From Novosphingobium sp. 17-62-19 (GTDB lineage: Bacteria > Pseudomonadota > Alphaproteobacteria > Sphingomonadales > Sphingomonadaceae), in the NCBI RefSeq assembly GCF_002256775.1, contig NZ_NCII01000011.1, positions 1 through 64,000 on the forward strand: a stretch of DNA of 64,000 bases, written 5' to 3'. The notes beneath the pieces were generated by a model. It saw only the letters and a program-made list of their open reading frames with translations. It did not search any database and was not told the origin of the DNA. The first letter of the stretch is position 1. Each line of letters opens with the position of its first letter. The position numbers and the translations under genes are program-made. Positions 25,422 to 36,456 of this stretch are shown here, piece after piece.

Positions 25422-26081
25422 TTACTTCTTTTCGAAGGCGGCGGTGATGTCGAGCGTCACGTCGTCAGAGACGAAGGGCAGTGCGTACTTCACGTTGAAG
25501 TCTGACCGCTTGATCGTGGCTTTGCCGTGGAAGCCTACTGTGGCCGCCTTGCTGAACGGGTTGGTGCCCGCACCTGCAAAGGTGGCGTCGATAGTGACGG
25601 GCTTAGTTACGCCGTTGAGCGTTAGGTCGCCGGTGATCTTCGCGCTCATGCCATCGGCGCCGGGGGCGACGCTGGTGGAGACGAAAGTGGCGTCGGCAGG
25701 CGCTGCGCCGAAGAAATCAGCGGGTTTGCCATCGGCCGCAGGCTTGAGCAGGTGGCTCGTCAGCCCGGCGCTGGCAGTGACGACTTTCGATACGGGAATA
25801 TTGACCGAGACTTTGGCAGCAGCAGGGTTGGCGGGGTCAATTTCCAGCGTGCCGGCCACATCACCGAAAATACCGAAATAATCGTTGAAACCGAAATGGT
25901 TGACCTTCCACGCGACGAGCGAATGACCTGCATCGGCGGTGTAGGTGCCAGCGGTGACGCGGGTCTTGTCAGCCTTGCCTGGCACATCGGGCATCTGGGC
26001 AACCATCGGGGCTGCTGCGGCGGCGAGGGCGAGCGGAAGCGCGATCTTGAGCGCACGCGGCATACGGATGAGGCTGGACAT
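25422..26081 (-). CDS. YceI family periplasmic protein
   Basis: A 219-residue lipocalin-fold protein expected to bind isoprenoid-like or other hydrophobic ligands in the periplasm. The start at 26081 has AGGAG 9 bases upstream and yields a signal peptide (cleavage near MVAQ). The first strand TYTADAGHSLVAWKVNHFG and ITGDLTLNGVTKPVTID are diagnostic of the YceI domain. It is convergent with the epoxide hydrolase gene, 4 bases from its stop. Confidence 0.9.
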   Translation of the reverse strand: MSSLIRMPRALKIALPLALAAAAAPMVAQMPDVPGKADKTRVTAGTYTADAGHSLVAWKVNHFGFNDYFGIFGDVAGTLEIDPANPAAAKVSVNIPVSKVVTASAGLTSHLLKPAADGKPADFFGAAPADATFVSTSVAPGADGMSAKITGDLTLNGVTKPVTIDATFAGAGTNPFSKAATVGFHGKATIKRSDFNVKYALPFVSDDVTLDITAAFEKK

Positions 26082-26174
26082 GGGGGGATCTCCTGAGGGG
26101 TAGGAAGACCTGTGGATGCCAAAGCCGGGCGGGGGGCACAAGCGGGATTTCGTGCGTTGCGGAAAGTAACCGGT

Positions 26175-26522
26175 TTAGCCGCAACGGATGGTCATGATCT
26201 TTCCGGCATCGTCCAGTATCAGATTTATCCGATCAGGCCGCATGTCTTGCGTGATGACCGAGCCGGGGCGGATCAGCCTGATGCGGTTGTGCAGAATGGC
26301 CCGGGCAAGGTCTTCGTGGACCTGCCGCTTGTAAACTATGCCAGTGAAGCGTTTGGCCTGGCGCATGTTGCATGTATCGGGTGCGGAGGCGGCGCTGGAC
26401 GTGGCCGTGGGGGACGCAGGCGGCTGCGCAAGATCTGCGCCGGACATGGCGGACAGACCTTGCACGGGGATTCCAACCCATGCAGATGCCGCTGTTACGG
26501 CTATGATGACCCGTTTGCGCAT
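26175..26522 (-). CDS. Peptidase inhibitor I78-like exported protein
   Basis: A 115-residue protein with an N-terminal signal peptide (about 1-25). The mature part contains C-x8-FTG and the typical I78 segment RLIRPGSVITQDMRPDRIN, followed by LDDAGKIMTIRCG at the very end. This matches the small I78 family of fungal-type elastase inhibitors common in sphingomonads. A ribosome-binding AAGG is 7-8 bases upstream. A perfect CRP-type palindrome sits immediately upstream. Target peptidase unknown. Confidence 0.78.
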   Translation of the reverse strand: MRKRVIIAVTAASAWVGIPVQGLSAMSGADLAQPPASPTATSSAASAPDTCNMRQAKRFTGIVYKRQVHEDLARAILHNRIRLIRPGSVITQDMRPDRINLILDDAGKIMTIRCG

Positions 26523-26532
26523 GTTTTTACCT

Positions 26533-26548
26533 TGTGACGTAGATCACA
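26533..26548. promoter_or_regulatory. CRP/FNR-family-type palindrome
   Basis: TGTGA-CGTAGA-TCACA matches the E. coli CRP consensus TGTGA-N6-TCACA in all ten defined bases. It begins 11 bases upstream of the I78 gene start, adjoining its ribosome-binding site. A position so close to the start would favour repression or a longer upstream transcript. Regulator identity is not known. Confidence 0.45.
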
Positions 26549-26638
26549 CCGTTTCGGTCTCTACCGATTGGTGCGTCGGCGTCCACTCCATTCGTCGATG
26601 CGATAGGGCAGTTCGCAGAAGCAATTGTGGTTTAACGG

Positions 26639-26670
26639 AAAAAAGGGCAGCCCGAGAGCCGCCCTTTTTT
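26639..26670 (-). terminator. Rho-independent terminator downstream of ilvC
   Basis: AAAAAAGGGC (26639-26648) and GCCCTTTTTT (26661-26670) are exact complements flanking a short GC-rich loop. The hairpin is followed by a U tract on the minus strand, 30 bases after the ilvC stop. It can work in both directions. Confidence 0.88.
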
Positions 26671-26699
26671 GCAAAGCACTGGTTCGAGTCGAACCGTTT

Positions 26700-28287
<1,588 letters not shown>

Positions 28288-28298
28288 TTTTCGGTTCC

Positions 28299-30047
28299 TC
28301 AGACCAGCGCTTTGGCTTCGTCGTCCATCGTGCCGGCCACTTCATCGCCGTAGAGGATCATGTCGGTGTGTGCGGCGCCGCTTGGGATCATCGGGAAGCA
28401 GTTGGCTTCCTTGGCGACGAGGCAATCGACGAAGACCGGGCCATCGTGATCGATCATTGCCTGAATGCCTGCGTCCAGCTCGCTTTCATCAGTGATGCGG
28501 ATGCCCTTCCAGCCATAGGCTTCGGCCAGCTTCACGAAATCGGGCAAGCTGTCCGAATAGGAGTTCGAATAGCGGCTTTCGTAGGTCAGTTCCTGCCACT
28601 GGCGGACCATGCCCATCCATTCGTTGTTGAGCACGAACACCTTGACCGGCAGGCGATACTGCGTGGCGGTGCCCAGCTCCTGAATGTTCATCTGGATCGA
28701 TGCATCGCCTGCAATGTCGATCACCAGTGCATCGGGGAAGCCCGCCTGCGCACCGATGGCGGCGGGCAGGCCATAGCCCATCGTGCCGAGGCCGCCCGAG
28801 GTGAGCCACTTGTTGGGCTTCATGAAGTGGAAGTACTGTGCCGCCCACATCTGGTGCTGGCCGACCTCGGTGGAGATGATCGGTTCGTGCGCCTTGGTCA
28901 GCTCATAAAGGCGCTCTACCGCGTATTGCGGCATGATCGCCTTCGATTTGCGCGGATAGGCGAGGCTGTTGCGGCCACGCCAGCCTTCGATGCGGGCGTT
29001 CCATGCCGATAGGTCCTGCGCTTTGTAACCGCGCTGGTGCCAAGCGTCGATCAACTGCGCCAGAACCTTGCCGCAATCGCCGATGACGGGCAGATCAACT
29101 GCCACGGTCTTGTTGATGGAGGCGCGGTCGATATCGATGTGGATCTTCTTGCTGTTGGGCGCGAAGGCATCGAGCCTGCCGGTGACGCGGTCATCGAAGC
29201 GGGCGCCGACGCAGATGATCAGGTCTGCCTGATTCATCGACAGGTTGGCTTCGTAGGTGCCGTGCATTCCCAGCATCCCCAGCCATGCCGGATGGTCTGC
29301 GGGAAATGCACCAAGGCCCATCAGTGTGGAGGTGACCGGGGCGCCGGTGATTTCTTGCAGTTCACGCAGCAGGCGCGTGGCTTCCGGTCCCGAATTGATC
29401 ACGCCGCCACCGGTGTAGAAAACCGGAGCCTTGGCCTTGGCGATCATGTCGATTGCCTGCGCGATTTCGGTTGCGCCGCCTGCGGTCTGTGGAGTGTAGC
29501 GATTCCGCTGTTGGGGGGCTGCCCCGGTCCAAGTGGCCAGCGCAATCTGCACATCCTTGGGAATGTCGATCACGACCGGGCCGGGGCGGCCTTCGGTGGC
29601 GATGCGGAAGGCCTCGTCGATTGTGGCGGCGAGCTGCGAGGGGTCCTTCACCAGATAGTTGTGCTTGGTGCAATGGCGCGTAATGCCGACGGTATCAGCT
29701 TCCTGAAACGCATCGGAACCGATCAGGCCGGTGGGGACCTGTCCGGTGATGACCACCATCGGGATCGAATCCATGAAGGCATCGGCAATGCCGGTAACAG
29801 CATTGGTTGCACCGGGACCGGAAGTGACCAGCACAACGCCGGGCTTGCCGGTCGCGCGGGCATAGCCTTCAGCCGCGTGAGCTGCGCCAGCTTCATGCCG
29901 CACAAGAATGTGACGAATACGTTCATCGCCGAACAGCGCATCGTAGATCGGCAATACCGCGCCGCCGGGATAGCCGAACACGAATTCGACGCCCTTGGCG
30001 ACAAGGCTTTCGACCAGAATCTCGGCGCCGCTGCGCTCGGTTGTCAC
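28299..30047 (-). CDS. ilvB: Acetolactate synthase large (catalytic) subunit
   Basis: Thiamine-diphosphate enzyme making acetolactate from two pyruvates or acetohydroxybutyrate from pyruvate and 2-oxobutyrate. The 582-residue protein has the three expected domains: an N-terminal ThDP pyrimidine domain with the catalytic glutamate in [18 protein letters not shown], a central FAD-binding domain, and a C-terminal ThDP domain with [16 protein letters not shown] and [12 protein letters not shown]. It is the first gene of ilvB-ilvN-ilvC, preceded by a structured leader. Confidence 0.96.
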   Translation of the reverse strand: MTTERSGAEILVESLVAKGVEFVFGYPGGAVLPIYDALFGDERIRHILVRHEAGAAHAAEGYARATGKPGVVLVTSGPGATNAVTGIADAFMDSIPMVVITGQVPTGLIGSDAFQEADTVGITRHCTKHNYLVKDPSQLAATIDEAFRIATEGRPGPVVIDIPKDVQIALATWTGAAPQQRNRYTPQTAGGATEIAQAIDMIAKAKAPVFYTGGGVINSGPEATRLLRELQEITGAPVTSTLMGLGAFPADHPAWLGMLGMHGTYEANLSMNQADLIICVGARFDDRVTGRLDAFAPNSKKIHIDIDRASINKTVAVDLPVIGDCGKVLAQLIDAWHQRGYKAQDLSAWNARIEGWRGRNSLAYPRKSKAIMPQYAVERLYELTKAHEPIISTEVGQHQMWAAQYFHFMKPNKWLTSGGLGTMGYGLPAAIGAQAGFPDALVIDIAGDASIQMNIQELGTATQYRLPVKVFVLNNEWMGMVRQWQELTYESRYSNSYSDSLPDFVKLAEAYGWKGIRITDESELDAGIQAMIDHDGPVFVDCLVAKEANCFPMIPSGAAHTDMILYGDEVAGTMDDEAKALV

Positions 30048-30100
30048 GTTACTTCACCCTTTTTCGCGTGGAGGCCCGATAGACCCGATGCCACGCCGGA

Positions 30101-30146
30101 AAAACAAAAAATATCGGCCCGGCTACAGACTAGCTGCGCCGGGCCG
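30101..30146 (-). terminator. Terminator-like hairpin between miaA and ilvB
   Basis: CGGCCCGGC (30115-30123) pairs exactly with GCCGGGCCG (30138-30146) around a 14-base loop. On the minus strand it is followed by an A/U-rich run with six U in a row. It may end miaA transcription or act as a transcription attenuator in the ilvB leader, as it lies only 54 bases before the ilvB start. Confidence 0.7.
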
Positions 30147-30147
30147 T

Positions 30148-30234
30148 CTCTCCCTAAACGGGAGCTTGATCGACACGAATGTGGATCAAGCAATTGACGG
30201 CCTGTTACTTGACACAAAAGGTGGCGTCAAGCAG
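30148..30234 (-). promoter_or_regulatory. Structured ilvB leader with possible promoter
   Basis: Between the miaA stop and the terminator-like hairpin are two further perfect short inverted repeats: CTTGAC/GTCAAG (30208-30213 and 30226-30231) and GCTTGATC/GATCAAGC (30164-30171 and 30184-30191). A TTGACG box at 30225-30230 with TAACAG 17 bases further on is a weak promoter candidate on the minus strand. No leader peptide rich in Ile, Leu or Val codons could be found. Confidence 0.35.
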
Positions 30235-31203
30235 CTATATGCGCAATAAACTTACGATATGGGCCATGTCAATGGAATTTTCGTACGCAAAGCGTGGCCA
30301 GTCGCCTGGATTCTGGTTGCGCAGCCAGGTGTATTGCCGCTTGGCGTAGTTGCGCGTGGCCTGCTGGCCTGCGGCGATTGCCTGTTCGCGCGTGAAATCG
30401 CCGCGCAAGTATGACGTGATTTCCGGCACGCCGATGGCGCGCATGACGGGCTGCGAATCGGGCAGGTTCCGCGCAAGCAAGGCTGCCACTTCATCAATAG
30501 CACCGGCTTGGCACATCAGTTCGAAGCGCAAGTCGCAACGGTGGTAGAGCCAGTTGCGTTCAGGCATGAGGATGACTGGAGAGAGGGTGATGTCATCACC
30601 GATGCCGCCGCTGCGCTGCTTTTGCCAGTGGGCGAGCGGGAGGCCGGTTGAGCGCACCACCTCCAAAGCGCGGGTGATGCGTTGGGCGTCAGCAGGTGCG
30701 AGCAGGGCGGCGCGGTCAGGGTCTTCGATCTGAAGCGCGATGTAGGCATCGGCCACTGGAAGCGCGCGCACTGCTTCACGCACTATGGGGTTGATCTCGG
30801 GCACTGGGGCGATGCCGTTGAGGAGGGTGTTGATATAGAGGCCGGTGCCGCCGACGAGGATCGGCAAGGCTTTGGAGGCGTGAGCGCGGGCAATTTCGTG
30901 CTTTGCCGCATTGGCCCAATCGGCAGCGGAACAGGCCTGTGCGCCGTCCCATGCGCCAAACAGGATGTGAGGCACGCCCTGCATTTCTTCGTCCGAGGGG
31001 CGTGCGCTGAGCACCCGGAGGTCGGCATAGACTTGCGCACTGTCGGCATTGATGATGACGGCGTCACGCCCTTGCGCAATCGTGTGCAAGGCGAGTTTTA
31101 CTGCCAGATCGCTCTTGCCGCTGGCGGTCGGCCCTGCGATTAGCGCCACTCTTGGCTTTGCAGCCGCATTGGTTTCGCTCTGGAAGGATTCTTCGTTGAT
31201 CAT
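30235..31203 (-). CDS. miaA: tRNA dimethylallyltransferase
   Basis: Transfers a dimethylallyl group to A37 of tRNAs that read codons starting with U. I chose the ATG at 31203, giving 322 residues: MINEESFQ, then the P-loop ALIAGPTASGKSDLAVKLA, the NADSAQVYADLRVLSARPS catalytic and tRNA-binding segment, and VGGTGLYINTLLNG. The frame remains open 36 codons upstream, but that part overlaps serB and lacks family similarity. The start codon region overlaps the divergent serB start by 8 bases. Confidence 0.93.
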   Translation of the reverse strand: MINEESFQSETNAAAKPRVALIAGPTASGKSDLAVKLALHTIAQGRDAVIINADSAQVYADLRVLSARPSDEEMQGVPHILFGAWDGAQACSAADWANAAKHEIARAHASKALPILVGGTGLYINTLLNGIAPVPEINPIVREAVRALPVADAYIALQIEDPDRAALLAPADAQRITRALEVVRSTGLPLAHWQKQRSGGIGDDITLSPVILMPERNWLYHRCDLRFELMCQAGAIDEVAALLARNLPDSQPVMRAIGVPEITSYLRGDFTREQAIAAGQQATRNYAKRQYTWLRNQNPGDWPRFAYENSIDMAHIVSLLRI

Positions 31204-32080
31204 CGCGCGCCTGATAGCAGACCCGGAAACGCTTGGTGAAAATCTCTCACTTGCGATGGAAATGATCGAGGCGCGCGATTGGGAAGTGGCGGGCGCGGGA
31301 ATGCTCGACACCTGCGACGATGTGCTGGAACTGGAAGTGGTGGAGGGTGACCCTGCTGCTATCCGCCAGATCCTCGATCAGTGCTTTCCGACAAGCGATT
31401 TGCTGCTGGCCGAAGGACTGATCGAAATTCCGCGGCTGTTCGTGTCGGACATGGATTCGACCATGATCGGTCAGGAATGCATCGACGAACTGGCCGATTT
31501 TGCCGGTTTGAAGGAGCGTATTGCTGCGATCACCGAGCGGGCGATGCAGGGCGAACTGGACTTTGAATCCGCGCTGCGTGAGCGTGTGGGGCTGCTCAAG
31601 GACTTGCCCGAAACCGCGATAACGCAGTGTCTAGATGAGCGCATTCGCCCGGTTTCAGGTGCGCGGACACTGGTTTCAACGCTGAAGGCGCGGGGATGCC
31701 ATACCGTCCTGGTAACCGGCGGGTTTCATTCATTTGCCGATCCTGTGGCGGACCTGCTCGGCTTTGACCGGGTGGTGGGCAACCGACTTGGCCTGCATGA
31801 CGGCGTGCTGACGGGCGGACTGGCTGGCGGGATCGTGGACAGTTCGGTCAAGAAGCAGGTGCTGCTGGAGGAAACTGCACGACTGGGCGAGGGTGTATTC
31901 AGCCTTGCCACTGGCGATGGCGCGAACGACATTCCTATGATTGAGGCTGCAAGCTTTGGCATCGCCTATCGCGCCAAGCCCAAGGCGCGTGCTGCCGCGA
32001 ACGGGTGGATCGACCGGGGTGACCTGACGGCTATTCTGTCACTGCTGGGCGTGCCGCGTGAGGATTGGGTGCTCGACTGA
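31196..32080 (+). CDS. serB: Phosphoserine phosphatase
   Basis: Last step of serine synthesis: hydrolyses O-phosphoserine. I chose TTG 31196 as start because GGAAGGA lies 8 bases upstream and the product begins IIARLIADPE, as usual in this group; the frame extends further upstream without typical sequence. The 294-residue protein has an N-terminal ACT-like domain (about 1-75). A HAD phosphatase domain follows with DMDSTM (nucleophile Asp), motif II TGGFHSF, a conserved lysine in SSVKKQVL and motif III ATGDGANDIPM. Its stop is directly adjacent to the stop of the convergent next gene. Confidence 0.93.
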   Translation: MIIARLIADPETLGENLSLAMEMIEARDWEVAGAGMLDTCDDVLELEVVEGDPAAIRQILDQCFPTSDLLLAEGLIEIPRLFVSDMDSTMIGQECIDELADFAGLKERIAAITERAMQGELDFESALRERVGLLKDLPETAITQCLDERIRPVSGARTLVSTLKARGCHTVLVTGGFHSFADPVADLLGFDRVVGNRLGLHDGVLTGGLAGGIVDSSVKKQVLLEETARLGEGVFSLATGDGANDIPMIEAASFGIAYRAKPKARAAANGWIDRGDLTAILSLLGVPREDWVLD

Positions 32081-32683
32081 TCAGGCGAACGCTGGGACCA
32101 CGCGATTGCGGCGCGCGGCCAGCCTGATGATCAGTGCGGTGATGGCCAGCGTCGTCATGGTGATCCCGATGGCACGCGTATCGGGAACGGGAATGCGTTT
32201 GGCGTAGGCCAGCGTATAGATCAGCCAGATCACGTGGATGCCGGTGCTATGCAGACGTTTCCAGTTGCGGCCGAGTGTGCGCATGGCGGTTTTGCTGGAG
32301 GTGAGGGCCATCAGCAGAATGAAGATGTAGGCGATGCTGCCAGGGATCAGCGATGCCACCGTGCGCGGTTCGGGGTTCAGGTTCGTTGCCATGATCAGTG
32401 CGACCAGATGCACAGTGTGGCTGGCGGCAAAGCCGAGGCCCCACCAGCGCCGGTCACGCGCAAGCGCGCGGCTCCACGGGGCGGGGTAGACGCTGTAGAG
32501 CGATGAGGCGAGATAGGTCGCAAGGAAGATCGGGAAACCGACGCGAGCGGTCCACCTCGCGGCGAGTTGCCATTGTTCGAGTGTGCTGCCGCCAAGCTGA
32601 AGTCCGGCGGCAAGCGCCAGAAGCGCGGCCACAAGACCAAACGCTGTGGGCCATTTTCGGGCCATATTTATGCGATCCCCCAT
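32081..32683 (-). CDS. Ferric-reductase-like transmembrane domain protein
   Basis: A 200-residue integral membrane protein with about six hydrophobic segments and histidines in membrane helices (HTVHLVALIM, LHSTGIHVIWLIY) suited to haem b binding. This matches the ferric reductase-like/MsrQ-like domain family. No flavin or NAD(P) domain is attached, so it would need a partner. Start 32683 or an internal ATG at 32665 (preceded by GGGGGA) are both possible. It ends against serB with no spacer. Confidence 0.78.
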   Translation of the reverse strand: MGDRINMARKWPTAFGLVAALLALAAGLQLGGSTLEQWQLAARWTARVGFPIFLATYLASSLYSVYPAPWSRALARDRRWWGLGFAASHTVHLVALIMATNLNPEPRTVASLIPGSIAYIFILLMALTSSKTAMRTLGRNWKRLHSTGIHVIWLIYTLAYAKRIPVPDTRAIGITMTTLAITALIIRLAARRNRVVPAFA

Positions 32684-32804
32684 TTACACAAAGCAGGATG
32701 CACCGTGTGCGACCAAGGGGCAAGCGCATTTGCCGGACAGGCAATTGACGATCTATTTACAGAACTGTTAGTATTGCGTCCGAAAGACGTCTGGGAGAAT
32801 CGCC

Positions 32805-33629
32805 GTGAATGCTATGACCGGTACGATCCATGCCGACCTGCCCATCTATGATGAGCGTCGCCCAGAGATGAAGCTCAGGCCACTGAAGGCATGGCATCAC
32901 TTTCAGAACCTGCTGAAGGATAAGGAAAACACTGAAGAGGTGTTTCACATCTTCCAATCGCTGCCGTGGCGCAACCTGCGTTCATCGGCAGAGCATTTCC
33001 TGCGTAGCGAGCGCGGGCAGGCGTTGCGGGTGAGGGAGCCTTATCTCCCGGCGATTCTGGACGATCATGCTGCGTTGCGGCTGACGCCCAAGGGTTCGCT
33101 GGCGCACGCCTATTGCGATTTCATGGAACGCGAAGGGTTGAGCGCGCAGGGTTTGGTAGACGAGTTCGACCGGTTTACGCGCTCCAGTGGCTTCGAAGAG
33201 TTTGAAGACCAGTTCAAGTGGTATCTCAACCGTATGCGTGATGTGCATGATATGCTTCATGTTTTGACCGGCTATGGACGCGATGCGCTGGGTGAGGCTT
33301 GCGTGCTGGCGTTCACCTACAGCCAGCAGCCAAGCCCTGCGCACTTGTTCATCGGATATATGGCCGGGCTGAACATCAACAAGCAGACGAAGCGCAGCGC
33401 GCCGGTGCTGCGCGCGGTGCGCGAGGGGCAGAAGCTGGGCAAAGCCTGTCCGAGGCTTTGCGAGCAGGCGATTACCGAACTTCTGCCGCTGCCGATTGAA
33501 GATGTGCGCAAGCGGCTGAACATCACGCCTGCGGTGCATTACCACGATGCCCATGCGATTTGGCGTGAGCGGGGCGTTGATCCCTACGATTTGCTGGGCA
33601 AGAGTGCCGCGGTGAAGCTGGCGGCTTAA
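32805..33629 (+). CDS. Coq4 family protein (ubiquinone biosynthesis-related)
   Basis: A 274-residue protein with the metal-binding motif of the COQ4 family, HD-x2-H-x11-E, seen as DVHDMLHVLTGYGRDALGE around residues 146-164. In eukaryotes COQ4 organises the CoQ complex and has been linked to removal of a ring carboxyl group; alphaproteobacterial homologues are assumed to work in ubiquinone synthesis. GTG start at 32805 with GGGAG seven bases upstream. It is divergent from the ferric-reductase-like gene and followed by a strong inverted repeat. Confidence 0.87.
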   Translation: MNAMTGTIHADLPIYDERRPEMKLRPLKAWHHFQNLLKDKENTEEVFHIFQSLPWRNLRSSAEHFLRSERGQALRVREPYLPAILDDHAALRLTPKGSLAHAYCDFMEREGLSAQGLVDEFDRFTRSSGFEEFEDQFKWYLNRMRDVHDMLHVLTGYGRDALGEACVLAFTYSQQPSPAHLFIGYMAGLNINKQTKRSAPVLRAVREGQKLGKACPRLCEQAITELLPLPIEDVRKRLNITPAVHYHDAHAIWRERGVDPYDLLGKSAAVKLAA

Positions 33630-33647
33630 CCTGAAAATCGGCGCTGC

Positions 33648-33726
33648 GCCCCCGCGAAGGCGGGGGCCTCAGGGTTGTTAAGGAGCGCTAGCATAAACCG
33701 CCTGAGGCCCCCGCCTTCGCGGGGGC
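33648..33726. repeat. Perfect 26-bp inverted repeat between convergent genes
   Basis: 33648-33673 and 33701-33726 are exact reverse complements (26 of 26 bases) with a 27-base loop. Each arm is itself a small hairpin (CCCCCGC-GAAG-GCGGGGG). It sits between the coq4-like and purL 3' ends and can serve as a bidirectional terminator. The arm sequence looks like a REP-type element. Confidence 0.8.
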
Positions 33727-33747
33727 TCGCAGTGCGCGGTGGTAGGC

Positions 33748-35931
33748 TTAGCCTTCCATCCAGTCGCGGAAGAAGGCTTCGTTGGCTTCGCGCAGGGTTG
33801 CGATAGGAACCGAGAAGCCGGGGCCGAATACGGCATTGCCGCCGGTGGTGCCGATGCGGGTCATAGGGATACCGGCGGCCTGAATGGTGTCAGCCACGGC
33901 GCTGGTCACGATGTAGCGGCCCTGATCTTCGCCGAATGCGGTGAACTGGTCGCCGATTTCTTCAAGCTGGCAGCCGATGCCGCTGGACATCGCCATCTCG
34001 GCCAGTGCGACAAGCAGGCCGCCGTCTGACACGTCGTGAACGGCGCTAACTTTGCCTTGGGCGATCAGCTCCCGCACGAATTCACCGTGGCGGCGTTCGG
34101 CCGCGAGATCGACCTTGGGAGCTTCACCCGCTTCGAGACCGTGAATTTCACGCAGCCACAGCGATTGGCCAAGGTGGCCGTTGTTCTGGCCGATCACGAA
34201 GATCGCTTCGCCTTCCGCCTTGAACGGGATCGTGGCCATGACTTCATGATCGAGCATCAGGCCAACACCGCCTATCGCAGGCGTGGGCAGGATGGCCGAG
34301 CCGCCGCCCGTGGCCTTCGATTCGTTGTAGAGCGAGACGTTGCCCGAGACGATGGGGTAGTCGAGCGCGCGGCAGGCATCGCCCATACCGTCCAGCGCGT
34401 GGACAATCTGGGCCATGATTTCCGGCCGCTGGGGGTTGGCGAAGTTCAGGCAGTTGGTGATGGCGAGCGGACGCGCGCCAACCGCGCAGATGTTGCGGAA
34501 GGTTTCGGCAACGGCCTGTTTGCCGCCCTCGTACGGGTCTGCATAGCAATAGCGGGGTGAGCAATCGGTGCTCATCGCCAGAGCCTTTTGCGTGCCGTGG
34601 ATGCGCACGACCGCAGCATCGCCGCCCGACTTCTGCAACGTGTCTGCGCCAACCTGCGAATCGTACTGCTCGAAAATCCAGCGGCGGTTGGCGAGATCGG
34701 GGCAGCCGACAAGCTTGACGAGGTCAGTGCCGAGATCCGTGCTTTGCGGTACGGTGCCGAGAGGCGCGACGTTGGCCCACGCCTTATATTCCGCAAGGCT
34801 CAAGGCAGGGCGGTCATAGAGCGGCGCATCTTCTGCCAGCGGGCCGAGCGGGATGTCGCAGACGGTTTCGCCCTTGAATTTCAGCACCATGTGGCCTGTG
34901 TCGGTAACTTCGCCAATCACGGCAAAGTCCAGTTCCCACTTCTTGAAGATCGCTTCGGCCATCGGCTCTTTGCCGGGCTTGAGCACCATGAGCATCCGCT
35001 CCTGGCTTTCCGACAGCATCATTTCATAAGGCGTCATGCCCTCTTCGCGGCAGGGCACCTTGTCCATGTCGAGAATGATGCCGGCCTTACCGTTGGTGGC
35101 CATTTCGACCGACGAGGAGGTGAGACCGGCTGCGCCCATGTCCTGAATGGCTACGATGGCATCGGTCGCCATCAGCTCAAGGCAAGCCTCGATCAGCAGC
35201 TTTTCGGTGAAGGGATCGCCCACCTGCACGGTGGGCCGCTTGGCTTCCGAATCCTCGCCGAAATCTGCGCTGGCCATGGTAGCGCCGTGGATACCATCGC
35301 GACCGGTCTTCGAGCCGACATAGACGATCGGATTGCCGAGACCCGTGGCGGCGGAATAGAAGATCTTGTCCTGCTCGGCCACGCCCACGGTCATTGCGTT
35401 GACGAGGATGTTGCCATCGTAGGCGGGGTGGAAGTTGGTCTCACCCCCGACGGTCGGCACGCCGACGCAATTGCCATAGCCGCCGATGCCCGCAACGACG
35501 CCTTGAACAAGATGCTTCATCTTGGGGTGATCGGGGCGGCCGAAACGCAGCGCGTTCATGTTCGCCACCGGGCGCGCACCCATCGTGAACACATCGCGCA
35601 GGATGCCGCCGACGCCCGTGGCCGCGCCCTGATAAGGTTCGATGTACGAAGGGTGGTTGTGGCTTTCCATCTTGAAGATGGCGGCTTGCCCATCGCCGAT
35701 GTCGATCACACCCGCGTTCTCGCCGGGGCCGCAGATCACCCACGGAGCGCTGGTGGGCAGCTTCTTGAGGTGAATTCGGCTCGACTTGTAAGAGCAGTGC
35801 TCTGACCACATGACCGAAAAGATGCCGAGTTCGACAAGGTTCGGTTCACGACCGAGCGCGTTCAGAACGCGCTGGTATTCTTCTTCGGACAGGCCGTGGG
35901 CGGCGACGACATCTGCGGTGATCTCGGACAT
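33748..35931 (-). CDS. purL: Phosphoribosylformylglycinamidine synthase subunit PurL
   Basis: Glutamine-dependent step of purine synthesis that converts FGAR to FGAM with ATP. The 727-residue protein is the small PurL that works with PurQ and PurS. The N-terminal [20 protein letters not shown], the ATP-binding [20 protein letters not shown] (around residues 86-105), [17 protein letters not shown] and the repeat copy [16 protein letters not shown] are all typical of its duplicated AIRS-like domains. It is monocistronic here, convergent with the coq4-like gene. Confidence 0.96.
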   Translation of the reverse strand: MSEITADVVAAHGLSEEEYQRVLNALGREPNLVELGIFSVMWSEHCSYKSSRIHLKKLPTSAPWVICGPGENAGVIDIGDGQAAIFKMESHNHPSYIEPYQGAATGVGGILRDVFTMGARPVANMNALRFGRPDHPKMKHLVQGVVAGIGGYGNCVGVPTVGGETNFHPAYDGNILVNAMTVGVAEQDKIFYSAATGLGNPIVYVGSKTGRDGIHGATMASADFGEDSEAKRPTVQVGDPFTEKLLIEACLELMATDAIVAIQDMGAAGLTSSSVEMATNGKAGIILDMDKVPCREEGMTPYEMMLSESQERMLMVLKPGKEPMAEAIFKKWELDFAVIGEVTDTGHMVLKFKGETVCDIPLGPLAEDAPLYDRPALSLAEYKAWANVAPLGTVPQSTDLGTDLVKLVGCPDLANRRWIFEQYDSQVGADTLQKSGGDAAVVRIHGTQKALAMSTDCSPRYCYADPYEGGKQAVAETFRNICAVGARPLAITNCLNFANPQRPEIMAQIVHALDGMGDACRALDYPIVSGNVSLYNESKATGGGSAILPTPAIGGVGLMLDHEVMATIPFKAEGEAIFVIGQNNGHLGQSLWLREIHGLEAGEAPKVDLAAERRHGEFVRELIAQGKVSAVHDVSDGGLLVALAEMAMSSGIGCQLEEIGDQFTAFGEDQGRYIVTSAVADTIQAAGIPMTRIGTTGGNAVFGPGFSVPIATLREANEAFFRDWMEG

Positions 35932-35970
35932 AGCGCGCGCCTTAGCGATGCGCGCGCAAAAGGGCTAGTG

Positions 35971-36369
35971 TTAACCTGCAAACTTGAGCGCGATCCATGT
36001 TGCCGCAGTGGCCGCGATGGTTGTCGCAAATGTGCCCCAGATAACGTCGATCACTGTAACATGAACCGGCCAGCGGGCCATGACCGCCTGGCTGGTGAGG
36101 TCGTAGGTCATATAGCACATGGCGCCGAGAATCGCGCCGTTGAGAGCCGCTGCACCAAGACCTTGCGTGAGGCCGGGGCGGACTGCGAACCACACCATTC
36201 CGGCAAGGTAGAGCGCGTAGAACACCAGCGCCGGGGCAAGGCGGAACTGATCGGCCAGAAGATTTCCCAACGCCGGGCGATAAAGCTTTGATCCGGCCCA
36301 CCCCAGCCAGACGGCATCAAGCGCACCGAATACCACCGCAGCACCGATATAGGCGATAACATATTGCAT
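35971..36369 (-). CDS. DUF2177 family membrane protein
   Basis: A 132-residue protein with four predicted membrane helices. The ATG at 36369 is preceded by AGGAGAG about 9 bases upstream and gives MQYVIAYIGAAVVFGALDAV, the standard DUF2177 N-terminus; the longer open frame overlaps xseB and ispA and is not real. LGAMCYMTYDLTSQAVM and the final VIDVIWGTFATTIAA complete the family pattern. Function unknown; inner-membrane location. Confidence 0.85.
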   Translation of the reverse strand: MQYVIAYIGAAVVFGALDAVWLGWAGSKLYRPALGNLLADQFRLAPALVFYALYLAGMVWFAVRPGLTQGLGAAALNGAILGAMCYMTYDLTSQAVMARWPVHVTVIDVIWGTFATTIAATAATWIALKFAG

Positions 36370-36456
36370 GGGCGCAAACTCTCCTGATGCCAATCTGCTG
36401 CGATTGCTACGGATCGAAGCTTGACCACACCCCTGCGCGCCGTCAATGCTGCCCCT

